From JAGQNP01 sp038257245 (lineage in GTDB: Bacteria > Patescibacteriota > Saccharimonadia > Saccharimonadales > JACQNP01), in NCBI GenBank assembly GCA_038257245.1, contig JBBSJL010000004.1:1-56338 (forward strand): a DNA stretch of 56,338 nucleotides, in the 5' to 3' direction. This document shows, piece by piece, positions 23,672-32,047 of this stretch. Below the pieces are notes generated by a model. The model searched no databases. It had not been told where the DNA came from and saw only the letters and a program-made list of their open reading frames with translations. The first letter of the stretch is position 1; each line of letters begins with the position of its first letter. Position numbers and translations under genes: made by a program.

Positions 23672-25102
23672 ATGAACTATTATGTAACAACATCAATTCC
23701 GTATGTAAATGGTGATCCTCATATCGGGTTTGGTATGGAGCTTGTACAGGCCGATGTCTTGGCACGAGCAGCAAGACGTAGAGAAATGAAGGTTATATTT
23801 GCGACTGGTTCGGACGAGCATGGCGGAAAAATTTCTGAAAAGGCTGAAGAGCTAGGCATTGACACTAAATTATTTGCGGATCAAATGAGCCAAAAGTTCC
23901 GTGATCTTGGCAGTTTATTGAACATCAGCAATGATAGATTTGTCAGAACAACTGACTCCGGACACGAGCAGCGAGCTCAACTTATTTGGAAGGCACTAGA
24001 AAAAGATATTTATAAAGGCAAGTATAGTGGCTGGTATTGTACTGGTTGTGAAGCCTATGTAACGGACGCAACTGCTAAAGAAAATAAAGGTATATGTCCA
24101 AATCACCAGAAACCATATGAACGAATAGAAGAAGAAAACTACTTTTTTAAGTTAAGTGCATATGCGGATCAGATAGAAAAAGCCATTAAAGAAGAAACAT
24201 TAAACATCATCCCAAAGCCTAGGCGAAACGAAGTTCTGGGAGTGCTTAAAGAAGGTCTAGAAGATATCAGTATTTCGCGTCCAAAAGATAAAATCACCTG
24301 GGGTATAACTGTTCCAGGCGACGATAAGCAAGTTATGTATGTGTGGTTCGAAGCACTTATGAACTATCTGACCGTTTTGGGATATCCTGAGCACCAAGAT
24401 TTCAAAGATTTTTGGCCAGCCAGCGTGCAAGTTGTCGGTAAAGATATTATTAGGTTTCATGCTGCTATATGGCCGGGTATGCTGTTGGCTCTCGGCTTAC
24501 CTCTGCCTAGCATTCTATATGTACATGGTTTCATAACAATCACTGGTCAAAAAATTAGTAAAAGTACCGGATTAGTTGTTCATCCGAAAGAAATAGTCGA
24601 TAAATATAGCGCTGACGTATTTCGTTATTATTTCTTAAGACATATTCCTTCGGCAGGTGATGGCGATTTTAGCTGGGAAAAGTTAGAAGAAGCCTACAAT
24701 AATGAATTGGCAAATGAGCTTGGTAACTGCGTTCAGCGTACATCCGCTATGATTCAGCAATATCAAAATGGAATCATCGGTAATATTACAGAAGCAACGC
24801 ATGATGTAGCTCAATACTGGGATGCAATAGATAATTGTAAGTTCGATAAAGCCTTGGACATAGTTTGGGAGCAAGTCAGAGGACTAAATCAATACATAGA
24901 CGAAACTAAACCTTGGACTATTAACAAACAGGGCGATATGGATCATCTTCGTGAAGTTTTAGCATACCAGGTTACATGTCTTCTTGAAGTCGCAGATTTA
25001 TTGGAACCATTTATGCCTGAAACCTCAACCAAGATTAGACACGTATTCGAAGAAGGCGTAGTGCGTTCTATAGAAGGCACACTATTCCCTAGATTGGCTT
25101 AA
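23672..25102 (+). CDS. metG: Methionyl-tRNA synthetase
   Basis: Charges tRNA-Met, including the initiator. The 476-residue enzyme has the HIGH-like PHIGFGMELVQADVLAR, the connective-peptide domain with one zinc knuckle (CTGCEAY then CPNHQKP), the motif GSDEHGGKI, and the KMSKS-like GQKISKSTG. The C-terminal anticodon domain ends in LLEPFMPETSTKI. No C-terminal Arc1/Trbp111 extension is present, so it may be a monomer. It sits directly before tatD (2 nt), the order found in Bacillus and many other genomes. Confidence 0.97.
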   Translation: MNYYVTTSIPYVNGDPHIGFGMELVQADVLARAARRREMKVIFATGSDEHGGKISEKAEELGIDTKLFADQMSQKFRDLGSLLNISNDRFVRTTDSGHEQRAQLIWKALEKDIYKGKYSGWYCTGCEAYVTDATAKENKGICPNHQKPYERIEEENYFFKLSAYADQIEKAIKEETLNIIPKPRRNEVLGVLKEGLEDISISRPKDKITWGITVPGDDKQVMYVWFEALMNYLTVLGYPEHQDFKDFWPASVQVVGKDIIRFHAAIWPGMLLALGLPLPSILYVHGFITITGQKISKSTGLVVHPKEIVDKYSADVFRYYFLRHIPSAGDGDFSWEKLEEAYNNELANELGNCVQRTSAMIQQYQNGIIGNITEATHDVAQYWDAIDNCKFDKALDIVWEQVRGLNQYIDETKPWTINKQGDMDHLREVLAYQVTCLLEVADLLEPFMPETSTKIRHVFEEGVVRSIEGTLFPRLA

Positions 25103-25104
25103 TC

Positions 25105-25869
25105 ATGTTAGTTGATACTCATTGCCATGTTCATTTTGAAGACTATAAACTTGACCCTCATGAAGTGGTTCAAGATGCTGTCATTGCTGGAGTGGCCAAA
25201 ATGATCTGTGTGGGTTGCACAGTCGAGGACAGTGAAAAAGGGATTGAGTTTGTGCAAAACAAGGATGGCTGCTGGGCAAGCATTGGGCTTCATCCTCACG
25301 AAGGTGCCGTCTATGCTGATAACAAAGATGCACTAGATAGGTTTGCAGGTTTGGTCACAAAACCAAAAGTGGTCGCTATAGGTGAAACAGGACTAGATTA
25401 CTACTACAATCACTCGCCCAAACACCATCAAATAGCAATATTGGAGTTTCAGTTGGAGTTAGCTAGAAAGCATGATTTGCCAGTTATTTTTCATGTCCGC
25501 GAAGCGTTTGATGACTTTTGGCCAATCGTGGACAATTTCAAGAGTGTAAGAGGGGTAGTTCATAGTTTTACGGCTAATGTCAAAGAACTGGAGAATATAC
25601 TTTCTCGCGGACTGCACGTCGGTCTAAATGGTATAATTACCTTCACAAAAGACGCAGATCAGTTAGAAATGGCCAAACAAGTACCGTTAGAAAAATTACT
25701 GCTAGAAACCGATGCTCCATTCTTGACTCCTAACCCCTTTCGTGGTACAATCTGTCAGCCTAAGCATGTGGTTGTTACGGCGGAGTTTTTAGCAAACTTG
25801 AGAGGAGAATCTTTCGAGCAGCTTTCTGCGGCTACAACCAATAATGCCGAGCAATTGTTTAATATCTAA
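25105..25869 (+). CDS. tatD: TatD family metal-dependent hydrolase
   Basis: A 254-residue TIM-barrel hydrolase. Metal ligands are visible: DTHCHVHF (H-x-H at the first strand), GETGLDYY with the bridging Glu, VIFHVREAF, VVHSFTAN and ETDAPFLTP with the final Asp. Members act as 3'-5' DNases or D-aminoacyl-tRNA deacylase-like enzymes in repair and quality control. It is cotranscribed with metG. Confidence 0.94.
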   Translation: MLVDTHCHVHFEDYKLDPHEVVQDAVIAGVAKMICVGCTVEDSEKGIEFVQNKDGCWASIGLHPHEGAVYADNKDALDRFAGLVTKPKVVAIGETGLDYYYNHSPKHHQIAILEFQLELARKHDLPVIFHVREAFDDFWPIVDNFKSVRGVVHSFTANVKELENILSRGLHVGLNGIITFTKDADQLEMAKQVPLEKLLLETDAPFLTPNPFRGTICQPKHVVVTAEFLANLRGESFEQLSAATTNNAEQLFNI

Positions 25870-25883
25870 AACACAAGGAATAC

Positions 25884-26180
25884 ATGGATCAACAAGCAGA
25901 AAGACTACATTTATCATCTGAAACACTTGGAGTTGCCCAAAATCGTATTGCAAGACTAAGGCAAGCCGAATCGGCTCTTCGAGGCATTAAGGTTGATATT
26001 CATGGAGTCGTACCAGAGGCAACGGCTGTCCATACAGCTGAATCTTACAGTAACGTTGTTCCAATAAATTCAAGCCTACAAACTGATACTCAACCCGAAT
26101 TAGGTGTATTACGTAATGATAGCGTGCAAGCGGCCCAAGATGCCGTTGCAGCCGCTCATGCTTATGGAGATGCAGCTTAA
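25884..26180 (+). CDS. Hypothetical protein, 98 residues
   Basis: I do not recognise this protein. It has an N-terminal amphipathic helix (QNRIARLRQAESALRG) and a low-complexity Ala/Gln-rich C-terminus (AAQDAVAAAHAYGDAA). No membrane segment. AAGGA 8 nt before the ATG supports translation. It overlaps the next gene by 1 nt, so the two likely work together. Confidence 0.5.
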   Translation: MDQQAERLHLSSETLGVAQNRIARLRQAESALRGIKVDIHGVVPEATAVHTAESYSNVVPINSSLQTDTQPELGVLRNDSVQAAQDAVAAAHAYGDAA

Positions 26181-26548
26181 TGATCAAGAAATTTATGACT
26201 AACTACGCTGCTCAGAAGGCCGAAGAGCGCAAATTAGAGCTTGAACGACAGTTAATTCGTCATGAGGCGAAAATCGGTGGTCAAGTCTTTGGTGAAGTAC
26301 CAAATGGACACCGCCGCGAATTCTTTTGCTTAGACGAGCACTCTTGGGTATGGCATGAAGAGTGGGTAGATCATAGTGGCAATAACTTGTCTATGACTAC
26401 AAGGTATGATGTTCGACCTAGTGGTTTGATAAAAGTTCAAAACGGCCAATATCGACCAGTATCAGATGAAGAAACAAAAAGATTCAAAATTGCCACCGAG
26501 CGTTATTTCAAACGAGTTTACAACGAAATTTACGCTGGCGTTGTTTAG
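26180..26548 (+). CDS. Hypothetical protein, 122 residues
   Basis: Not recognised. Basic N-terminal helix (YAAQKAEERKLELERQL), then a beta-rich region with a Trp/His-rich centre (CLDEHSWVWHEEWVDHSG) and YDVRPSGLIKVQNG, ending in a helix (ATERYFKRVYNEIY). The ATG overlaps the stop of the previous gene (TAATG). The pattern is compact and well ordered, suggesting a real soluble protein. Small proteins with this DEHSWVWHEEW-like block occur in CPR genomes next to diverse genes, but I cannot give a role. Confidence 0.55.
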   Translation: MIKKFMTNYAAQKAEERKLELERQLIRHEAKIGGQVFGEVPNGHRREFFCLDEHSWVWHEEWVDHSGNNLSMTTRYDVRPSGLIKVQNGQYRPVSDEETKRFKIATERYFKRVYNEIYAGVV

Positions 26549-26565
26549 TAAGTTTGTCATTAGGA

Positions 26566-26571
26566 TAGAAT
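26566..26571 (+). promoter_or_regulatory. -10 element of the cysteine desulfurase gene, predicted leaderless
   Basis: TAGAAT ends 6 nt before the ATG at 26578; no Shine-Dalgarno site is visible in between. Confidence 0.45.
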
Positions 26572-26577
26572 AAATCT

Positions 26578-27735
26578 ATGGTCGGCCCAAATTATTTTGA
26601 TTATGCAGCAGCAACTCCTCTAGACCCAAGGGCTCTAACTGTCATGGTCCCATATCTTGGAGATAATTTTTATAACCCTTCGGCTGGCTATTTGGCATCA
26701 AAGAGCGTGGCAAAGGAATTAAAGCAAGCCAGAAGTTCCATAGCGACCGTATTCGGGTGTAAACCAGTTGAAGTAATCTTCACTGCAGGTGGTACAGAGG
26801 CCAATAATTTAGCAATCGATGGGATTATGCAGCAGTTTCCGGGGTGCAATATCGTTACAAGCTCTATCGAACACGACTCGGTAATTGAGCCAGCAAGTAA
26901 GTATAGTCACACAACTATTAAATCAGATCAACTGGGCTACATTGACTTGGCAGATTTAGAAGCTCAGATTAATGATAAGACAGTTTTAGTTAGCGTAATG
27001 TATGCCAATAACGAAATCGGTACCATTCAGCCAATCAACGAGATTTCGGGTTTGGTTAGTGAGGTTCGTGCTAATAGGCTAAAAAGTAGCAATAAACTAC
27101 CAATATTTCTACATACGGATGCTAGTCAGGCCGGCAATTATCTATCGTTAAAAATCAATAGTTTGGGCGTAGACATGATGACCGTAAATGGAGGCAAGAT
27201 ATATGGGCCCAAGCAATCTGGTGTTTTATATCTCAGAGCCGGTATTGAGTTAATGCCAATAATCATGGGTGGAGGTCAAGAAAAAGGGCTTAGGAGTGGT
27301 AGCGAAAATGTTGCAGCCTGCATAGGGCTTGCTAAGGCATTGGAGCTTGCTACAAAAATGCAAAAAGCCGAACTGTCGAGAATTAGAAAACTCAATAAAC
27401 AACTAGCAAAAAATATAATTGATAACTTATCACAAGTTAAAATCAACGGTGGGAAAAAGCGTCTACCTAACATTATCCACTTAACTTTTACTGGCATAGA
27501 TAACGAAATGCTTATGATGAGTTTGGATGAAGCAGGTTTTGAAGTAGCTGTTGGTTCGGCTTGCGCAGCGAGCAACGACAAACCATCTCATGTTCTACAG
27601 GCCATTGGCTTGAGTGAGGAACAGGCCCAATCAAGTATTAGAATCTCTATGGGAAGATTTACTACACCAGCTTCGGTGGATAATTTGGCAAGTGAGCTAC
27701 AAAATAGCTTCAAGAGACTTGCAACCACCCGGTAG
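26578..27735 (+). CDS. Cysteine desulfurase, NifS/IscS class
   Basis: PLP enzyme that moves sulfur from cysteine to its own active-site Cys as persulfide. In the 385 residues: FDYAAATPLDPRA start, GGTEANNLAI, SSIEHDSV with His99 stacking on PLP, HTDASQAGNY, NGGKIYGPK with PLP-Lys207, GSENVAACIG and the catalytic loop VGSACAAS with Cys329. The residue before the PLP lysine is Gly instead of the usual His (SAHK in family members). No iscU or suf genes are near; mnmA at 40895 is the likely sulfur acceptor for tRNA 2-thiouridine. It lies 35 bp upstream of the ATPase-like operon but a separate -10-like TATACT lies between. Confidence 0.92.
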   Translation: MVGPNYFDYAAATPLDPRALTVMVPYLGDNFYNPSAGYLASKSVAKELKQARSSIATVFGCKPVEVIFTAGGTEANNLAIDGIMQQFPGCNIVTSSIEHDSVIEPASKYSHTTIKSDQLGYIDLADLEAQINDKTVLVSVMYANNEIGTIQPINEISGLVSEVRANRLKSSNKLPIFLHTDASQAGNYLSLKINSLGVDMMTVNGGKIYGPKQSGVLYLRAGIELMPIIMGGGQEKGLRSGSENVAACIGLAKALELATKMQKAELSRIRKLNKQLAKNIIDNLSQVKINGGKKRLPNIIHLTFTGIDNEMLMMSLDEAGFEVAVGSACAASNDKPSHVLQAIGLSEEQAQSSIRISMGRFTTPASVDNLASELQNSFKRLATTR

Positions 27736-27769
27736 TGCGCTATACTGTTAAAGTATATAACTAATAATA

Positions 27770-28618
27770 ATGTCAAAGACAAAAATAAAACAATTAATAT
27801 CATGGCAGCGGTTATCAGCTATTTTAGCGCTGATTTTTTTGGTTTTACTTAGTAGCGGTAGTCTTTTATTCGCGCAGGCAGTGACACAAGGATTTGGCTC
27901 GGATACTGACCTCCAAAAAGGCATGGTAGTACAGTTAGTTAAAGAAGATACTTCAAAGGTTGAACCAGTAAACTTAGAAAGTATCGAACAGATGTATGGA
28001 GTGGTAGTAGATGCAAATGATGCACCAGTTACTCTTTCTAACGAAGGTAGGAAGATATTTGTAGCAACCGTGGGGCCGTTTGATGTTTTGGTTAGTAACC
28101 AGAATGGTCCGATTAGTCCTAGCGATTATCTAACTATTTCTTCGGTAGAAGGTGTAGCCATGAAGGCGGGCGATTCACAACCTATTGTGGTCGGTCGGGC
28201 TCTAGAAGGGTTTGACGGCAGTAGTGACGTTGTCGGTAGTACGTCAGTAACAGACAACCTAGGTGCTACAAAAGACGTAAAATTTGCAAGAATTAGTGCC
28301 GACATTAGTGTATCTAGGAATCCTCTATTAAGGGGCGAGACAGCCAACGTACCGGAATTTCTGAAAAAGGCTTCAGAAGCGGTTGCGGGAAAACCGGTGG
28401 CAGCTACTAGAATTTACCTAGCAGTATTTGTTTTTTTGGTGAGCACCATTGCGGCGGGAAGTTTACTCTATGCAGGGGTCAGAAACGGCTTAATATCCAT
28501 AGGACGTAATCCTCTGAGCAAAAAATCAATCATTAGAGGAATGTTCCAAGTCATATTAACAGGATTAATAATTTTCATTACGGGGCTTTTTGCGGTATAT
28601 TTATTACTAAAGCTTTAA
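27770..28618 (+). CDS. c-subunit-like protein with signal peptide and extracytoplasmic domain, ion-binding carboxylate missing
   Basis: A 282-residue protein in the c position of an F-type ATPase operon. Residues 14-36 are hydrophobic and end in AQA, a plausible signal peptidase site. Residues 45-150 are beta-rich and resemble a domain common on CPR surface proteins (YGVVVDAND, then NGPISPSDYLTISSVEGVAMKA, broken here as NGPISPSDYLTISS and VEGVAMKA, then GRALEGFDG). Residues 213-282 form a helical hairpin: glycines 230, 236, 240 and 245, a polar loop R246-N247-P248, then IIRG and a second helix. This matches c subunits (loop R-Q/N-P, both ends outside). The carboxylate expected at about 266-267 is Leu-Ile, and no Asp or Glu occurs in 254-282. 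Inference: a rotor-ring protein not built for ion transport. Confidence 0.65.
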   Translation: MSKTKIKQLISWQRLSAILALIFLVLLSSGSLLFAQAVTQGFGSDTDLQKGMVVQLVKEDTSKVEPVNLESIEQMYGVVVDANDAPVTLSNEGRKIFVATVGPFDVLVSNQNGPISPSDYLTISSVEGVAMKAGDSQPIVVGRALEGFDGSSDVVGSTSVTDNLGATKDVKFARISADISVSRNPLLRGETANVPEFLKKASEAVAGKPVAATRIYLAVFVFLVSTIAAGSLLYAGVRNGLISIGRNPLSKKSIIRGMFQVILTGLIIFITGLFAVYLLLKL

Positions 28619-28646
28619 CATTTTATTAAGGGGTGGGTGATATCTA

Positions 28647-29267
28647 GTGGAAGCGTGGGCATTAGGATTAATATTGAGCAGTATACTAGCTGCAACGGTC
28701 GCATTTGTTTGGCTTGCGTCTAAATTAAGTGGTGGCAAAGCAGGCAAAAACTCCAACGATGCCTTTACCGAACAGGCAGAAAAAGATGTCGAGCATATCT
28801 TTAATGAAGAATTTCGTGAAGAACTTCGCAATAGAGGTAGATTACATTTCGAGAAGATTATTGGCGAAAACGCTATGTTCTTGCAACAAGATTTGCGCTT
28901 AACTACATCTCAGTTAAATGAGTATATGAAAACTGAAATTACTCGAAAACTTCAAGAAGAGTTTTCCAAATACGAAGAATCTATTACTGATGCTAAAGAG
29001 CTAGCGATAGATTCGATAAATAAAACCCAAGAAGCCATAGAGCAACAACGTAAGATGATGACCCAGCAGCTCAGCCAAGAGTTAGCTAATGAAAAAGCTC
29101 GTCTAGTAAAAAGATTCGAAGAAAACATGGCAGACATAGTTAATCACTACGTTTTGGCAGCCATTGGCGATCAGATTGACCTGAATGACCAATTAGAATT
29201 TATTCTGACAGATCTTGATGCCAATAAAGAAGCCATAATAAGAGATATTACTGATGGAGCAGGATAA
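28647..29267 (+). CDS. ATP synthase b-subunit-like stator protein
   Basis: A 206-residue protein with GTG start and GGGGTGGG upstream. Residues 4-25 form one transmembrane helix with a short external N-terminus, as in b subunits. Residues 40-175 are a long charged helix with coiled-coil character (KLQEEFSKYEESITDAKELA and similar stretches), and the last 30 residues are amphipathic (LNDQLEFILTDLDANKEAI). No enzymatic motif. It overlaps the delta-like gene by 14 nt. A single b-like gene implies a homodimeric peripheral stalk. Its presence with the delta-like gene says a stator is kept although no a subunit is encoded next to it. Confidence 0.75.
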   Translation: MEAWALGLILSSILAATVAFVWLASKLSGGKAGKNSNDAFTEQAEKDVEHIFNEEFREELRNRGRLHFEKIIGENAMFLQQDLRLTTSQLNEYMKTEITRKLQEEFSKYEESITDAKELAIDSINKTQEAIEQQRKMMTQQLSQELANEKARLVKRFEENMADIVNHYVLAAIGDQIDLNDQLEFILTDLDANKEAIIRDITDGAG

Positions 29268-29763
29268 CTCCATACTGTCATTACCAACGGCCGTAACGGG
29301 TCGTATGGATGTTGGGCGATTGGCTCGTGAGGTCGAAGCATTAGATAACTTTTTAGAGCAAGCTAATGTCAGAAAGCCCGGCACCGCTATTCAAATGCCT
29401 AAAACTAGCAGAATATTAGATGAGATTCTAGAACACAACAAGATCAATGCCCTTGTCGATGCAGACAGGCAAAGATTGTTAAACTTCTTAATTACCGTTA
29501 GGGCCAAAGCACCGATTTTGCATATGAGTTTTAGCGCTGATCCCTCACCAATTTTTACTCAAAAGTTAGTAGTGTGGTTACGTGAAAACATTCATCCTTT
29601 GGTGCTGATTCAGATTGGGCTACAGCCCAATATTGGGGCAGGCTGTGTAATACGTTCAACAAATAAGTATTTTGATTTAAGTTTGCGTCAGCACTTTGCT
29701 AAACAACAGGAGCTGCTAATGCTTAAAATTCATGGCGCAACGTCCAGCGAGGTTCCGAAGTAA
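29254..29763 (+). CDS. ATP synthase delta/OSCP-like protein
   Basis: A 169-residue protein in the delta position. The C-terminal third fits delta/OSCP: the stretch IQIGLQPNIGAGCVIRST then KYFDLSLRQHFAKQQELL corresponds to the conserved 'DPxLIGGxxxRxGDxxxDxSxxxxL' end region. The N-terminal part is not the usual six-helix bundle sequence; it begins with about 60 residues containing LAREVEALDNFLEQA and PGTAIQMPKTSRILDE. In F1Fo, delta links the top of alpha to the b stalk. Its stop overlaps the alpha-like start by one base (TAATG). Confidence 0.65.
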   Translation: MEQDNSILSLPTAVTGRMDVGRLAREVEALDNFLEQANVRKPGTAIQMPKTSRILDEILEHNKINALVDADRQRLLNFLITVRAKAPILHMSFSADPSPIFTQKLVVWLRENIHPLVLIQIGLQPNIGAGCVIRSTNKYFDLSLRQHFAKQQELLMLKIHGATSSEVPK

Positions 29764-31193
29764 TGGCTAGTGGCAACCAACATTTTGATAAACTTGTGGC
29801 TAACGGCAACCCCGTAGGTGAAGTCATTGCTGTAGATAATTTCTTACTACGAGTTCACGGTTTGCAACCCTGCAACATACACTCTCTGGTTATGTTTGAG
29901 GATGGGAGTAAGGGTTTTGTGCATCAGATAGCAAATGATCATGTGGTAATCCTTCACCTAGGTACCGACAAGCTACAAATAGGTATGGTAGCTGTCGTTC
30001 AGCACGAAGAGTTAGTTTGTAAAGTCGGGAAAGATTATATTGGTCGAGTTATTAGCGTTACTGGCGAACCACTTGACGGTAAGGGGCCGATTGCGGCCGA
30101 CTCGGTCTGGGGAGTATTTAATACAGCTCCACCACTTTATGAGCGTAAATTACTAGATACTCAGCTAGAGAGTGGTGTTACAGCTATTGATGCACTATTC
30201 CCGGTTGTAAGGGGTCAAAGAATGGCCTTGCTTGGTGATAGTAAATCTGGCAAAAGCACCCTAGCAACACAGTTAACAATTAATCAGAAGAACACTGACC
30301 AAGTAGTGGTTTATGTATTGATTGCAAAACGAAGAAGTGACATCGATACTTTATTAACTAGACTGCAAGAGACGGAGTCTCTACAGAAAGCCATCGTGGT
30401 AGTTTCCACGATGTTTGAATCATTAATTATGAGTTATATTGCGCCTTATGTTGGCTGTGCAATGGCTGAGTACTTATGGCAAGTTTTGGGTCAAGACACG
30501 ATAATTATCTACGATGACTTAACTACTCATGCTCATGCGTACCGAGAAGTAGCTCTAATGTCTGGAGTTAGCCCAGGGCGTGATTCATATCCTGGTGATA
30601 TGTTTTTCGCTCATTCGAGCCTGCTAGAAAGAGCTGGGCGACTAGACAGAAATGGGGCCCACCTGACGAGTGTTCCTATTATTAATGCTGCAGGTGGTGA
30701 CATCACAGCCTATCTACCAACAAATGTTATGTCAATTACAGACGGGCAGTGGATATTAGATATGGATATTTTCCGAAATGGTATCCGTCCAGCTGTCAAT
30801 ATGGGCTTATCAGTTACTCGTGTCGGTGGCGTTGGTCACAATAAACGACAGAAAGGACTGGCTGCAAAAACACTAAAAACTTTGGCACTATATCGGCAGG
30901 CAGAAGAGTTTTCTCACTTTGGATCTGAACTTGCTCTAGAATCAAAAAAGGCTCTGGAGACCGGTAAACATATATTCGAGCTTTTAACACAGTCCCCTTC
31001 AGATACTTACTCATTGATTGGCCAACAGCTTATGATGGATATTATTCTAAATCTCGAAGATGGAGTTGTGCTAGACATAAGTGCCATGAAGCTTAAGGTG
31101 GCAGAATTTGCCGCCAAGGTTGAAACTGATGAGCAATTCGACAAAGTACGCGATGAACTCAAGTCAGTCAGTCAGGTGGAATTAAAACGATGA
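29763..31193 (+). CDS. F1 alpha-subunit-like ATPase subunit
   Basis: A 476-residue homologue of F1 alpha. It has the beta-barrel start, GRVISVTGEPLDGKGPI, a Walker A loop GDSKSGKS (158-165; GDRQTGKT is usual), IIIYDDLT at Walker B, PGRDSYPGDMF, PIINAAGGDITAYLPTN, SITDGQ and SVTRVGG with Arg353 in the place of the arginine finger that completes the beta catalytic site. The N-terminal extension that binds delta in ordinary F1 is shortened: the barrel begins at about residue 17. The C-terminus is also about 25 residues short. Overlaps the gamma-like gene by 4 nt (ATGA). Confidence 0.9.
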   Translation: MASGNQHFDKLVANGNPVGEVIAVDNFLLRVHGLQPCNIHSLVMFEDGSKGFVHQIANDHVVILHLGTDKLQIGMVAVVQHEELVCKVGKDYIGRVISVTGEPLDGKGPIAADSVWGVFNTAPPLYERKLLDTQLESGVTAIDALFPVVRGQRMALLGDSKSGKSTLATQLTINQKNTDQVVVYVLIAKRRSDIDTLLTRLQETESLQKAIVVVSTMFESLIMSYIAPYVGCAMAEYLWQVLGQDTIIIYDDLTTHAHAYREVALMSGVSPGRDSYPGDMFFAHSSLLERAGRLDRNGAHLTSVPIINAAGGDITAYLPTNVMSITDGQWILDMDIFRNGIRPAVNMGLSVTRVGGVGHNKRQKGLAAKTLKTLALYRQAEEFSHFGSELALESKKALETGKHIFELLTQSPSDTYSLIGQQLMMDIILNLEDGVVLDISAMKLKVAEFAAKVETDEQFDKVRDELKSVSQVELKR

Positions 31194-32047
31194 AACGCCC
31201 TAATGAAATAGAAGTAGAAGAAAGAGCCATGGCTACTTTGGTTGAACTTACTGGAGTTTTCGAAGGTATTGCAAGTATGCGAATTGCTCAGATTAAAAAC
31301 CAGGTACTACAGGCCACTATGTTTTTTGACGATTTATGGCACATATATTCTCAGCTTCGGGTGGACGGGCTTTTTAGATTTGGTAGAAGCCAGACGGATG
31401 TAGAAGTTATCGATAAAGAGCTATATATTGTTATTACAGCCGAGGGAGGGTTTAGTGGTGACATTGACCAAAAACTTATCCAATTGATGCTAAAAACATA
31501 TGATAAAGAGAAAAACGCGATTATTGTTATTGGACATCATGGCGCAATACAGCTAGCACAGAGAGGTATTTCTTATGAAAAATACTTCAAATTACCCGTC
31601 AAGGACAAGAACATAAATGTAACACCAATCATCCGTGAGGTCCAAAAATACAAAACCACCATGGTTTACTACCAAGAGTATGTTTCGTTAATGGTTCAAG
31701 ATGTTAAAAAGATTGAACTATCAGCAGTCGTAAAAGAACAAAGTAAGCTGACAACTGACAAAGAAGAAATAATCAGTGAATCAAACTATATTTTTGAACC
31801 AAGTACTTACGATGTAGTCGATCACCTAGAGCGGTCGATGATGCAGATATCAATAAGTCAATTAATACTTAATTCCAAGCTAGCTCAATACGCTTCAAGA
31901 TTCAGGGCTATGTCGGCGTCTCACGAAAGGTCAGAAGAAGCCAAATCCGATCTTCACATGGAATACAACCGAGCCCGACGGGGTATTAAGGACCAGCGTC
32001 TCAAAGAGATTATTAACGGTCTTAGAAAAGCAAAGGCAGAATTATGA
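31190..32047 (+). CDS. F1 gamma-subunit-like central stalk protein
   Basis: A 285-residue protein with both long terminal helices of gamma. The N-terminal helix (EGIASMRIAQIKNQVLQA) corresponds to the KITKAMEMVAASK region; ITAEGGFSGDIDQKL corresponds to the conserved S-x-x-G-L-C-G-x-x-N segment of the Rossmann domain, with Phe-Ser replacing Leu-Cys. The C-terminal helix has SRFRAMSASHERSEEA and YNRARRGIKDQRLKEI, matching the R-M-x-A-M-x-x-A..N-K-x-R-Q-x-x-I-T pattern. So a rotating shaft is encoded. It overlaps both neighbours by ATGA. Confidence 0.85.
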   Translation: MKRPNEIEVEERAMATLVELTGVFEGIASMRIAQIKNQVLQATMFFDDLWHIYSQLRVDGLFRFGRSQTDVEVIDKELYIVITAEGGFSGDIDQKLIQLMLKTYDKEKNAIIVIGHHGAIQLAQRGISYEKYFKLPVKDKNINVTPIIREVQKYKTTMVYYQEYVSLMVQDVKKIELSAVVKEQSKLTTDKEEIISESNYIFEPSTYDVVDHLERSMMQISISQLILNSKLAQYASRFRAMSASHERSEEAKSDLHMEYNRARRGIKDQRLKEIINGLRKAKAEL

